From Dendrolimus kikuchii (lineage: Eukaryota; Arthropoda; Insecta; Lepidoptera; Lasiocampidae), in contig CM034406.1 in assembly GCA_019925095.2 (NCBI GenBank), positions 12,992,388 to 13,056,387 on the forward strand: 64,000 bases of DNA. Reading direction: 5' to 3'. Every line of letters starts with the position of its first letter. Position 1 is the first letter of the stretch. Shown piece by piece: positions 23,667 to 36,400 of the stretch. The position numbers were made by a program, and so were the translations under genes. The notes beneath the pieces were generated by a model. The model was not told where the DNA came from and searched no databases. It worked only from the letters and a program-made list of their open reading frames with translations.

Positions 23667-25379
23667 TAACGCTTCGGGAGGCCTTTAGCTATCAAGGGAG
23701 CAAAGGATTCATCATCCCCGCTCACGAAGTGGATGTGTTTTGATTCCCGGGGCACATTCAGGCACTTTTTGCGCTGGATCGGACTGGGCGTAACTACGTT
23801 CTAAATCTCAGCCTTTCCTACATAAAAAGCGCAGGGCACATGGGAGGAGGGTGGTTTTAGTGGGTAGTGGTTGTTGCCCGTGCAACTTCTCTGAGTCTCC
23901 ACACAAGCAGGCTTGATTACTGTTTGGTATGCCCCTTATTAAAGGGTAAAGCCTCCATTACCGCATTATTAAAAGGGTGAGAGGCACGAGAAGACATATT
24001 TTTAGGCCTTCGACTGCGAAGACGGAGCAGGAATTATATAATAAGCCGACAGTCCAACGACTATCCTGCTGATCATCGTCCCACCATACAAAACTTGTAT
24101 ATTAATTTTGATCCTTTTATAGCACGTTTTGTTATAAAATAATATGTATGTATTAAAATATGTATATAATTAAAAAAAAGTATATCAATACTAACTATAA
24201 AAGTATATACAGTATTAACTTACTCTTACAAATTTGAAGGGCACGGCATCATCTCGTAGTCGAGTCACATCCAGAGTTTTGTTGAAACATTTATCATCAA
24301 AATGTAGCGAGCAAATATAAATATATTTTGCATTTGGCTTTATATTTTCCATTCCAATGGCTTCCAGCCACTTTTTCTTTATACGCTCATTTCTTGGGAT
24401 CCTATAAAATATGTTTTAATTATTATTTTTGTATGTTTTAAGCGGGGTAGCATGATAAAATAAGAAATTTTATATAAGCAATCATATTATATCGATATCA
24501 AAGTCGATAAATAATGTACAACCCCAGCTAATAAATTAACATTATTTAAGCGTAAAAATATAGTTAAATAAGTTAAATCCATTCATGACCTATAACTGCA
24601 CATAAGAACCTTGCTAATTATAATGAAAATCTTCCTTTATTTTCCCGGAAACATTAACAATAAGCAATATTTTTAATGTTATTTACAGCGTACCTGTGTA
24701 TGGTTAAAGATGACTGATTTGGTGTTTTTCTTATGCCGCACCCTATTACACTGCACACGGACATATCTGCGACGTAATTATTTATATTTGGCTTCAATTA
24801 TTTTAAATCACAAGCAAAATATTGAAAGATAATTAGTTATTTTGATTTATACCACGACTTTTTGACAAGACAAGTACCGGGTGCACTGACTGATAATGAC
24901 ATTTGGTGCACTAAACATGGCGGATTTTCGGCCTCATTAGGTATTTACGTATATTCATGTTCCACTTTATGTACGCACTGAAATACTGTTATATTGTTTT
25001 CCTGCGAGTTACAGTGCTGAGTAAGAACGAGATAGATATATGTTTATGTGTGTGCCTTCAAAATGGATGCTATTTGTATAAGCAATTGTACGTATAGAAC
25101 AATATGTCGCGTCCCTATTATAGAGGTCCATGGCGTAACTACGTTCTAAATCTCAGCCTTTCCTACATAAAAAGCGCGGGGCACATGGGAGGAGGGTGGT
25201 TTTAGTGGGTAGTGGTTGTTGCCCGTGCAACTTCTCTGAGTCTCCACACAAGCAGGCTTGATTACTGTTTGGTATGCCCCTTATTAAAGGGTAAAGCCTC
25301 CATGATCAACTATGGTCTAATCCCTTGCAAAGGACCCAGTATTGTGCGTAAATAGCATATCCCCCGCCTTAAAAAAAAA
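23667..25379 (+). mobile_element. R1-clade-like non-LTR element, 3' end, interrupted
   Basis: The sequence GGCCTTTAGCT, GCGCTGGATCGG, TTCTAAATCTCAGCCTTTCC and GGTTTTAGTGGGTAGTGG matches, with divergence, the 3' untranslated part of the R1-like copies at 53.2-55.1 kb. It ends in an A run at 25371-25379. A 1.17-kb THAP segment (about 23958-25130) interrupts it. About 170 bp of the element are present on both sides (23789-23957 and 25131-25303). No reverse transcriptase part remains. Confidence 0.65.
24224..24764 (-). pseudogene. Truncated inverted copy of the THAP gene (exons 1-2)
   Basis: The reverse strand repeats the first two exons and the intron of the THAP gene at 55625-56843. Exon 1 is 24694-24764 (start M-S-V-C-S-V-I-G-C) and exon 2 is 24230-24401, or to 24224 with the alternative donor. 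Both exons are open, and the zinc ligands (two early Cys and the CSLH pair) are kept. Differences from the plus copy are few: Pro2 to Ser, one Ala to Ser, and a Cys to Tyr that is not a zinc ligand. Exon 3 and the 3' end are absent because the copied segment stops near 23970. Because the intron is retained it is a DNA-level duplication, not a retrocopy. It could still be transcribed from its own copied promoter. Confidence 0.75.
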
Positions 25380-25707
25380 GCGCTGTGTGATCGAAAATGA
25401 TGACGTCTTTATTGGTGTTTTCACCACGACCATAACGACCGTGGTCGCCATGTTGAATGGCTGACGGAGCATTTTGAGCGTTATGAGCTACTGGAGGAAT
25501 GCGCCCATCACAGCTCTGATTCAAATTAAATTGAGAAACGACGTTATAATTTTCTACAAAGAAACCAAGCTATAAAATAAAAAAAATATGTTTTAATTTG
25601 ACAGCAGCAACTGTCAATATGACATTTCGTTCGAGTTTGGACTGTTCGAAGTTGAATTGTCGAGAAAAGCAATTTTCTTGGATTTATAATTTCATTATTT
25701 TACCAAG

Positions 25708-26781
25708 ATGTCCCTGTGGTCAACATTAAACCGCGGTGTTTTTAAGCGAACCTCTACTTTCGCGGTAGCGATTGCAGCCGGCTCGTTCTTCTTCGAAAGA
25801 GCTTTTGATGTAGCTTCCGTTACGATATTCGAATCTATTAACAAGGGTGTAAGTATTTGTTATGTAATTTTCTATAACCTGAGTTTTGTAAATATATTAA
25901 CGTCCCCGAATTTATTGTAATTGTAGTTAGAATACAGGCTGTGTACTACTAATAATTGATGAATATAATCTTCAGGTATTAGGTATTACCAGTTGCACTA
26001 TGTATTAATGAAAGAGGGCTGGCTATTTTCATGCATGTTTTTGTGCTAGATAATCAAGAATTTAAGATCTAATTTCTAGTCTTGTATTGATTTATTGGTG
26101 TTGCTATTAATTTTTTTGGTTGCAACTACTGATTTATTTCGATGTCTACCCGAACCTATAAGAACTGTTCTGTGACAGATCTATGATAATTATAATAAGA
26201 ATGGCTACTGAAAATTTGCTGAAAAGTCAGATTAAGATGTAAACTCACACATAAAATCTGAATAAATTAGTTTGATCTTCATTATTCTGTATTGTTCATA
26301 AGTCTATCTCAATTTTTTTTTTATAGTTTTAATGTACAGACAGCATTTTTACAATATTATTAGGTATAATGTCTAGCATGATTCTAGAGTATTATTCTAA
26401 GTTCTCACCCAGAATATAGTCTGTGTAGTTTCATTGAAATCCATTCAGTAGTTCTAACACAATATTAAAACAGAAAAATTCTAAGTTATATTTTTAGAGT
26501 CTCCTCTTCAGACAGCCTGAATTTTCTTACCTAATTTTTAAATTCATTGTAGGGACTTAACACCTCTAAGTTTTATTATATTGTAGATAAACAACCCAGT
26601 TTCTAACTTCTCTGATTTTGCTAAACCTTAGTTAAAAAGCCAAAATGTTGGTAATAAGAACTAAATATTTCTTTTTTATTATTTACAAATTCTTATAGTG
26701 TTAACTGAAGCATCACTAAGTTTTCTTTGTATTTTGTTTCAGAAACTATGGAAGGACATCAAACACAAATATGAGAACTAA
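25708..26781 (+). CDS. UQCR10: UQCR10, cytochrome bc1 complex subunit 9
   Basis: UQCR10 (QCR9) is a small single-span subunit of mitochondrial complex III, placed near cytochrome c1 and the Rieske protein in the inner membrane. Two exons, 25708-25848 and 26743-26781, join in phase 0 to give 59 residues, close to the family's usual size. Visible features: FKRTSTFA near residue 12, a hydrophobic segment with AVAIAAGSFFFERAFD (about residues 19-34), then INKG joined to KLWKDIKHKYEN at the C-terminus. These are the hallmark residues of the family. The start ATG gives a short N-terminus as expected. A split family D MITE ends about 200 bp upstream. The gene is convergent with LZTR1. Confidence 0.95.
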
Positions 26782-27525
26782 AAGAAAAATGTGTAGCAAC
26801 AGAATAATTTATTAGTAAAATTCCTTATGTTATTAAATTATGTTTAAATACTATCACATACTTTATTTTTGCTAATGTTTCTGCGGGTGCGGTATAGATA
26901 TACGGCACATTTATTTATTATTTGAGATAGAAAATTAACTTTGGGTGGTTATAAAAAAAAATAACCATGAATCTAACTTCTAACCTATATTAAAAAAAGT
27001 TCAGATCTGTTCACATAATATATAAATGTGCCGTATAACTATACCCCACCTGTTTCTGCTCCATCTGAGATAATGTTAGTGTTGGTGACTGATTTACACA
27101 GATTTAGGGTAAAGGGACATTGTTATTTATTGTTACTCACATTAAACATTGTCCGATAACTCATGTATGTACACTAATGTAGCTAACCATTAAACATATA
27201 AAACCAACTTTATACCAGATGGAAGAGAGACAAAATAATCAAGTATAGTATTGCATTACAACATGCATTCAGGATGTCAATAATTAATTCCTCAAGCTTT
27301 TTTAACAATGGATACAATCATACACTTTAAAACAGTAGTACATTTAATAAATCCAGTAAATTTTTGTTCTCTGTTAATGCTCTAAAAATTAATTATTAAG
27401 AGCTATTTTAAGTTATACTCTTTTTTTCATATCAATGTGTATGAAAACATGTATAGTATTTACAGTAAAGTAATTCATCTTTTACTTCTTACTGTATTTT
27501 TAATGCTTTTTTTCTAAACATTATG
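26782..27525. other. Interval between convergent UQCR10 and LZTR1
   Basis: AT-rich sequence, probably UQCR10 3' UTR and spacer. No exon or clear mobile element was seen. A GGTGCGGTATAGATATACGG word (26887-26906) has an inverted partner, CCGTATAACTATACC, near 27030-27044, which suggests another small foldback element of about 160 bp. Confidence 0.4.
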
Positions 27526-27735
27526 TTTTTATTGCACGAGTTCAGCAGACAGCCAGATGGCCCAATCGTCTATGGATATTTGTAACACCAAAGGTGCTGC
27601 CACTCTCTAAAGGGAGACGAGAACTGAGTGTCTAATGCCAGAACACAACTCAAGGTTGTTATGGCGGCATACCCGAGACTACGAATGGTAGCCATCCAGA
27701 TGGGCAAAACATTATCACCTGGCTGTGGAGACATC
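27526..27735 (-). repeat. Family A repeat at the 3' end of LZTR1
   Basis: A minus-strand copy of family A: its A-rich tail reads TTTTTATTGCACGAGTTCAG on the plus strand. It starts about 80 bases past the LZTR1 stop and runs in the same direction as LZTR1. Its tail holds AATAAAAA, so it could supply the polyadenylation signal of LZTR1. Confidence 0.65.
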
Positions 27736-27816
27736 CCAATCTTGCGCTTTTTAGAACTTGTTTTCTCTAGCGAGTGTTAGCAAGACTAAGTGACCGGTCT
27801 AATATTGTCGAGGGTT

Positions 27817-30800
27817 TTACAACTTGATGCTCTTGTGTCGTTGGTGGTCGGCCTCCTCGGGGATGGCCTCTGCTGACGCGGAGGCGGGGAGGGGGCGCGG
27901 CTGCGCGGAGGCCGGCACCGTGGCGGCCGGTGCTCCGCCCGGCTGCATCTCGTCAGCCAACATCCAAATTATATCCACCAAGAGCGGTTGGGCCAAGTTC
28001 TTGATCGCTTCCTGATGGGCCACCTGAGAAAAATAATGTATTTTTATTACAAAGCTGGCAAACAAGCAGACGGGCCAGCTCATGGAAAGTGATTATAATA
28101 ATAATCGGCAGACAAGCACACACATTATATATACTCAAGCAAAGCCAAGTTACGCTTGTGTTATGAGCAATATATAGTAGACCACTTTGGGGCCGATTCC
28201 AGACACCCAGACCACAGTAAATAACAGAACGTTCCTTTCCTAAATTTTCCATGCCAGGAATCGAACCCGGAGTCTCTGGGTTCCTGCGGATTAGGCCGGC
28301 TAATACTTAGCTTGCTAAACCACAGACGCCGCCGATTTTGTTTACCGATAGCCATTAGCAACACTAGGAGTGAAATCAACATATTGCCAGCCTGTAGGAA
28401 TGGATAGCGGGATCAGACAGATGGAATATGGAATTAGAATAAAGGAAAGGAAGAAGGGGGCCATTGGAACAATCACTCATTGCATGAAACACGATTAGCT
28501 CAAGGTTAACTGTTTTATTCCAATATTTTGCGAGTGCATAGTAGCACACCAGTTGAGCTGGCCTTAAAGAGTTGTAATCTAGATAGTGATTCAAGTCTGG
28601 CTCTATCACTTCTAAAATTGATATTATTGCATCTGAAAAGCGGAAATGAAGCTCTGTTCCGGAAAGAAGGACAGGACAGGCAGGTGAATTAATGAGATTT
28701 ATTACCTAATATTTGAAAAGGGGCAACATATTTATAATAGCAAGTAAAAATATATATTAAAATATTAAAGAAATATGTGACGACGTAATTCAAGATCAAT
28801 AAATAACGCACATAATTATTTCGTCCAAAATAATATACCTTTTATCCATGTTATTACATCATATTATAAAGGAGAAAGGTAGAGTAACATAGCTTATACG
28901 TCAGAAGAACACATAGGTTGTAATTTATAAATATATTGTTTAAATTGGCCAATTATTGTCTGCGGAGTGACGCTCGCGGACCGCGTTCGTAATACCGAAG
29001 TAAGAAAGAGAATTGGTCTGAAAGAGAGTGTCGGGGTGAAGGTAAGGAAAGGAATGCTCCGGTGGTTCGGGCATGTAGAAAGAATGCATGATGAAAGAAT
29101 GACTAAACAGATATACAATGCAAAAGTGGATGGATGCAGAAGTCATGGAAGGCCACGACACACCTTCCATGATCAAATTGATCGTGTACTAGCAGAAGGT
29201 GATGTCAGGAGCCTTAAGAACAGACGAGCTTGCATGACAAGAGTTATGAATGTCAAAGAGGCAAGTGAGGTGTGTAAGAATAAGCCTAAATGGCACTCTG
29301 TTGTTCGTGCCTACCCCGCAAGGGAACTGGCGTGAAGTTATGTATGTATGTATGTAAATTGGCCAAAATATAACCATTAAGCTACTACTATTTTTACATG
29401 TTAAGAAAACTTACTGGGTCTATGAAAGAATTTGTGTCGTTTCTAAACATGAACTGTATATATTGCTCTGGTGCGGACAAAGAAAAACATCTTCTCTGTG
29501 CTAGACACGACGCGCCCTGTGTGGTTGCAGTGAAGGGAGGAGCGGGGTAGGTGAGGTGATTCAACTAATTTGATATGTTTTTATGCTTCATAGCTAACAA
29601 GTTAATATGATACCCTTCTTTAAAAACAAATTTGACTAGTGCACCCTACCATACCCAACGTACGACTGCTTGAAAACAATTTCATTGTCTACATGTTTCT
29701 ATTTATTTTGTCTGGAGCAGACACGACAAATTTTCGTGGCTAGATTCGACTAAATTCTAGTCGTGTATATGATGAATTGGTCCTATCTGTCGCAGATACG
29801 GTGCCAAGGCGGGCAAATGTCAATAACGCTGTAAGATAATAACACCAGTGGAAGCAGTTCACACCAATAGCCCGGTACTTTCTGTTTGGATTTCCCACAA
29901 TAGTCCTACACTGACCGGGGCTTGTCCTTGGGTGCATTATTCTATGGTGTAGACAGGGATAATCGCCAGTCAGTGTCACACCACATTTAGATTAAATTTG
30001 TCAAGGGGTCTCTATGTGTTGGCCTTTCCATGGCCCCACGCAAGCCCTCCAAAAATCCAGGGCATTTTTATGGCCCGTGATCTTTAAAGACATAGAAAAA
30101 AAAAATACCAGTGGAAAGTGATGCACGATCATCTTGAGGGCGTATTCTTTAATGTCGGCTGCGCGCATGCGGTCCGCCGCTTGCAAGATGGCGACGACGT
30201 TGTCTGGCGTCACATTGCTCTGGAGGTTGTGTTTGCAGAACACTTGCAAGCGGTTATTTGTGAAGCCTGCAAAAAGTAAACCATTTGATACCTAGCTCTT
30301 CAACTAATTAAACTAAAATATGTTTGGAGTGGCGCACCTGATGGAAAGTGATTACTGTTGCCTATATACACAACAAAGGAGGTATACCCAGTGTTCATCA
30401 AGTTTCAAAAAAATCTTATAGTTTTTCAAAGGTGCGGTATCGCACTATCCTACCGCACTCATATCATAGTGCGGTAGGAAAACTTGAACTGAAGTTAATT
30501 TAGAATACTTATTACTGACTTAAATTTTTTTTCTTAAGAGCCCTATCGATATTTATGAATGGAAGTTTGTTAATTATTCAGTTGGACTATAATTACTTTT
30601 TTGAATTAAAAAACAAATGAATTGTTACCGTAATTATAAGAAAATATTTTATTTTATTTGCTTTTATGAAAAATGATGGTTAGCCTCTAACGACAATTGA
30701 AATTATAGTCAAGTATCTTTCTTTAAAAATACACGTAATATAAATCTTTTTTTAAGTAAAAGAAGTTTTGATTTCGATGTTAATTTTGTTCATTAAATTT

Positions 30801-33372
30801 ATTAGAGATTATCACATAATATTAATACACTGACCATAGTAAATTGGCGCTTGAAACAAATACAGTGAGTCCTCCGTCGGCATATTCGTGTCACCGTAAT
30901 ATATATACCTAAGTAGAGAATCAAACGCCTCCTCCGATGGAACAGTATCACAGATTTGAACCTGAAATATAAAGAAAAACCTAACAAAACTTGATTGATT
31001 TAATGTAAAAAATGTGTTTTAAATAGTAAAACTTAAATAGACGAGGGTTACACTTTACAATAATGGTCACTGAATTTTAAGTAGTAGAGGGGCGGAGGGG
31101 GAAGAGGGAGGAGGTCTTCTCCCTTCTGCAACCCCCATGTCTATGAGACATGTAGATTTTGAGGTATGATTTTTTTTAAACATAACTACTAATTTTTTTC
31201 AAATACTATATGTCTAAAGACGACAAATACAGAAGAAAGGTAGCGGTCAATGTAAAAAACATTTAAAACAGTCTAAAAACGCAGACTAAAGCCCACAAGC
31301 CGAGCGAGCAAAGCGAGTGTGCCATGACAGGGGTCAGCAAATGTCACAACCGATTGTAACCATCATTTAAATTTCTGGCACTCGCCGGCCCCGCTGCCGC
31401 GACATGCTCGCTTCGCTCGCTCGGCTTCTGCGGTTTGGTCTAATTTAAAGACTAACCTAACCTAACCAACACACCGTTTTAGTCACCGGTCGCGACTTTC
31501 GATCACCCCTCACAACCTTAGTGGCTATAAATAAACTAGAAGGATATCCCTAACTCAAATCACCATTAATTTGCCTCCCGTTTATCTATATCACACCCAA
31601 AAATTCAGTTAGAGGATTTCGCCAAAATTCAAAGTTAAGCAATGCAATCGAAGTCCAGTGAGAAAGCCAGACAATGTAAAAATAATCCGTATAACCAAAA
31701 CAGCGCAAGTCGTCAAAAAATCAATAACAAAATACATTCATATAACTAAAAGAGAAATGGAATAAAAAAAGGCGGCAAATAGAGTATAGCAAATTATACA
31801 TCGTTTTTTTTAATAAAAATAAATCTTTTAAAAACACACTACTAATTCAAACTCGCATTTTCGTATTTAAAAATCGATATTATTGACATATCGAATTGTA
31901 AACTTTTTTCTTTCTTATGCCTATTATCCTCGTCAAATAAAAAAAGTGATACTGTGATTTATTATCATGAACTTTAAAATTATAATTTATAATTCAAAAC
32001 TTGTTTACTAAATTAAAAAACAGTTTCAGTGTTTATATATTAGGTGTAAGTGTATTTCTTAAACACAAATTAAACTTTTTTTCAACAAAAGTGACATAAA
32101 CTTGTTTATCAAACGTCTTTTTGCTTTTCCCATTATTCATTCAAAACTTGTTGTTGGACCCTAAAACATGTTTCCTAGCCCAAATAACAGGTCTAGAGTC
32201 TATATATAAGGCGTATGTATACCCCTAAACTTAATTTCTGTTAATCTTATGACACTGTGCAAAAGTTTCGCCGAATTCTTCATTATATTTTACAGGAAAT
32301 GTATCCAGTGGCAAGATTCAGGATTTAACTATTGCCCAACACTGGGCACGCAACATGCGGGCAGGTAAAAAGTGAGATTTATAGATAAGATTGTAACGTG
32401 TTTTATTTCCAATAATAGATACATGCATACATACATAACTTCACGCCAGTTCCCTTGCGTGGTAGGCACGAACAACAGAGCGCCATTTAGGCCCATTCTT
32501 ACACACCTCACTTGCTTCTTTGACATTCATAACTCTTGTCATGCACGCTCGTCTGTTCTTAAGGCTCCTGACATAATAGATATCGGGACTTATTAGTTTT
32601 GAATTGAACGTTTCAAGGCTGACTAGGATGTACTGACATTAACGATGTTGTCCTGCGGCGAGAAGGACCTGAACATGGCCTCGAAGTAGGCGGCCCTCGC
32701 GGCGAGGATGGAGCGGTGCGCGGGCCGCATGGCGGCGCCCACGCGCAGCCGCACGTCCGACAGCTCCGCGCACCCGCCGCTGCACAGCACCGACATGTCC
32801 TGCTCCAGCGTTGTACCTATGCGACGCACAGACTAGTCAGGGAGCGCGTTCCTATTGTAGCTCACAAAGCTCATATTGCTCCTTTACCCATTCCCGAATA
32901 GTACTATTCGGGAAATACGGACTAAATTCTATTTAGATAGAGGGACAAAGCATCAGTTCAACGTTCGCTTCAATTATCTATATTTGACCACAAATTTGTG
33001 GTGCTTCCCAATTAGCCGCGTGTGATACTCGAGAACAAATTTGTGATTAGCGTCACGTAACTATATAGTGGGTCAGGAAGACGGTCCACCGATTAAAAGG
33101 CATGTAGATCAAATTCAGAAAAGATGGCTATACTTCGCTCTACCCTCAAACAAGGCACCATGTGGTATCACTTCCCCATCACGACAATTATCGGAAGCTG
33201 GAGTATCAAGAGAACCCGATTTACCTGATGATAACATACCAGTTTCTTTGGATATAGATAGTGGGCAAAGTTTACCTGATTCACTACTACAACCGCCCAA
33301 GCGCATTCGAAAGCCCGTTACAGGTTTCAGACTTGAAATTGATTAACTGTTACTCGTAATTTTGAGAATCTA

Positions 33373-33420
<48 letters not shown>

Positions 33421-36400
33421 ATTTTTGTTGTTGTTTCAAAACTATTGTTAATTAAGGGCGAGGGTGTAATGTATAATTTTTATTGTATAGCATAATGTAG
33501 GGTAGTTTAACGAATATTTAGTCCGGCAATAAATATATTTGCCAACAGTCTGTTTTATTTGTGTATCTGTTGTCATTCAGTAAATACCAAGATATAGATA
33601 GTTAATGTTTGGATATTTATCTTAAAAAAACCCCCAACTTAAATAGACTTTATAAACGACGGGGAACATTGATTTTTTTTATATTTGTTGTCTGTTTATT
33701 CGGGATTCACGTAAAAACTACTGGGCCGATTTCTATACGGTTTTCGCTGATCGACAGCTAATTCTTAGACCTAAAGTCTGCGCTACTTTATAAACTGGGA
33801 ATCCCGCGGAAATTGTTCTAGAGATGAAATAAATTGACCACATAAAAAAAAAATCGTATTCCAATGTGATTTTTTACTGATCGATAGCAAATTTAATGTA
33901 GTAAGTAAAATGTGTGATATGTTTTATCCCGGGAATCACGCGGGAATTTCCCTGGGAGCGGTTTGTAGTTGTTTGGGTACGTAAAAATTAGCTTATCCCG
34001 ACAAAGTTTTCACAAAAACGATAGTCAACATTTTTTTTTCAAATGCCGCGGTATTTTGTGTCCCGAGAATCCCGCGGAAATTTCAAGTCAAGCGTAGACG
34101 AAGTCGCGCGGGCATATCCTAGTATATATATATCAAAAATTTAAGTTTTTGTGAATATCAGATGAGGGTGACATACTCATGGAGCATACCCTTTTTAAAA
34201 ATAAATATTTAAAAAAACTGCTTGAAAAAAGAGCCAATATACCGACGATCTCTTCGTCGCACTCGTGGTGCGGCTGCGTGGTGGTGGCCTTGGGCACGGG
34301 CTGCTGCCGCCGCCGTATGATCTCCACCATGAGGCACTGATCCATGTTCTCGAACTCGGCGCTCATCACTATCGGCGTGAAGTTGTAGTCTTTCACCACG
34401 AAACTGTATTAGACACAATATTTTCTTTAACTATGGTAAAGTATTTTCTATTTACTGTGTATACTATCTTTAAATCTAAAAATGCATAAATCAGACAGCA
34501 GCAGTAGGTAATTGGAAAATATTAATTTTAATAAACCTAAATACATATAGTATGACGCGAGGTTTAATTTTAAACACCTATATCAGTGCAAAAACGGAGA
34601 AAGAATACAATTTCCTGCGTCCGGGCTGCCAGTCGTAAGAGGCGACAAAACAACCCACAGCCAGGTGGTAGGTTATTTTCACGACTGGACGGCTACCACC
34701 TCTGGTCTAAAGTATGCCGCCATAACAACCTTGAGTTGTGTTCCGGCATTAGTGACAAGGTTCCAGTCTCCCTTAAGAGGGCAGCAGCGCATTTGTAGCA
34801 CCTTTGGTGTGGCAAATGTCCATAGGCGATGGTATCCGCTTTCCATCAAGTGGGCCGTCTGCCTGTCTGCTGAACTCCAGACAATACAAAAAAAAACCTA
34901 GATGAACTGTTACTAAAAAAATATTACAGGAGAGTAAATACAAAAATATTGCTTTTGTCTCAATATTGTTAATTATCATACAGGTCTCTCAAGTGACATC
35001 ATCACTTTTGGACAATGATGTTCTAACGGGTATACATATAGGCGAATTTTTTCAGTGCGCCTCCAAGGCCAAATCTGAAAACTATTTAAAGGAGTCTCGG
35101 GGCCGATTTTCAATGAAAACTAAAACGGTATCATTACATTAAAAAAAAAATCAATTACTCTAACCGGGAATTAAATATCTCTACTTTTGCATGACAAGAG
35201 TTATGAATGTCATAGAAGCAAGTGAGGTGTGTAAGAATAAACCTAAATGGCGCTCTGTTGTTCATGCCTACCCCGCAAGGGAATTGTCGTGAAGTTATGT
35301 ATGTATGTATGTACTTTTGGAAGAAAACCCATGATGTAGTATTATTACACCAACCCATGTTGCATTTGAGGTTTATAAGGATAAATTTCTGTGAAGGAAT
35401 ATCAAATGTCAAACTCAGAGAAAGGTCAACGAGATTGACGATTCGTTATAACCAAAGACGAGTACATGTCCACATAAAGGGAATCGTGATTTAATCAAAT
35501 TCGTCATAACGATTCATAACTGCGAATTAGTGTATTTTGAACACATTCGAGATTTTTCACAGTTCATGAGGATGTGAAAAAGTGGGGAGAGAAGTTGTCT
35601 CCAGTGTGGGTTTCTTTATTGTTAGCAATATACTCAGTAGATGATTGTGGTGGAATTTACATGGTGATATAATATTAATTATTTGACCCATGGGCAAAAT
35701 GTAGTGCTGTTGCGGACTGAATAAAAAAAATGGACTGGAAAAGGGAAGGATGCATACCACTTGATTTGATTTTTTTTTATTGCAGGAGTTCAGCAGACAG
35801 GCAGACGGCCCACTTGATGGAAAGTGATTACCCTCGTCTATGGACATTTGCAACACTAAAGGTGCTACAAATGCGCTGCTGCTCTCAAAGGAGACTGAAA
35901 CCTGGCAACTGATGCCGGAACACAACTCAAGGTTGTTATGGCGACATACTTTAGACCAGGGGTGGCTTTCGCCGTTCCTGCATGGATAAAATTGATAGTA
36001 CTACACTTACATATCTGTATGAGTGTTATATGTTCCTGCAGAGACCATGTGCCGTATTAAAAAATAAAAACGAATCGTGATTTACACGCTCCAGCAGTAA
36101 CGATTCGTCAATGCGCGAATGAGCTGTTCGTGTTTATTTTAAATTGTGAGACGCTCACCGTAGACAATATTCCTTGATGCAATGCAAGTTGGCATGGTGC
36201 GCGGCGTGCAGAGCCGGCAACACGTTGTTGTAGCACAGGTTCGCTTTCAGGAATCTCGCGCATAAGCCTCGCAGGCGGGGGATGTTCAGCCTCAGAGCGA
36301 GCCGAAGCACCTCCATCACCAGCAGAAACGTCGCCGACGACGCCGGGTTCTCGTCCAAACTGGCGGCTGCTTATTTAAATTTAATTTCGATTGAAATTCA

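Larger units (their letters stand above)
23399..25507. mobile_element. MITE family D, copy 2, split by nested insertions
   Basis: The left half (23399-23666) starts GGCTACGTTCCACAAGAAAC and the right half (25380-25507) ends near GGAGGAATGCGCCC. Together they make one family D element. The word GTGCTGTGTGATCGA at 23652-23666 is repeated, with one change, at 25380-25394. It flanks an R1-like insertion that itself contains a copied THAP segment. The right half carries TGACGTCT and a CGCCATGTTG word, and ends about 200 bp before the UQCR10 ATG, so it may sit in that gene's promoter. Confidence 0.7.
28024..30108. other. LZTR1 last intron, repeat-filled
   Basis: It holds a family A relative (28055-28110 and 28385-28490), a tRNA-headed SINE (28180-28335) and the best-preserved RTE-like tail (28961-29356). 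From 29440 to 30000 there is sequence of moderate GC content that I do not recognise. Confidence 0.5.

Noticed and set aside
28180..28335. Possible functional tRNA gene
   Set aside because: A and B boxes are present, but no paired acceptor stem or anticodon arm is apparent, and the sequence continues into a SINE body.
31450..31468. CTAACCTAACCTAACC, like the insect telomeric repeat
   Set aside because: Only about three units next to a MITE; too short to claim an interstitial telomeric repeat.
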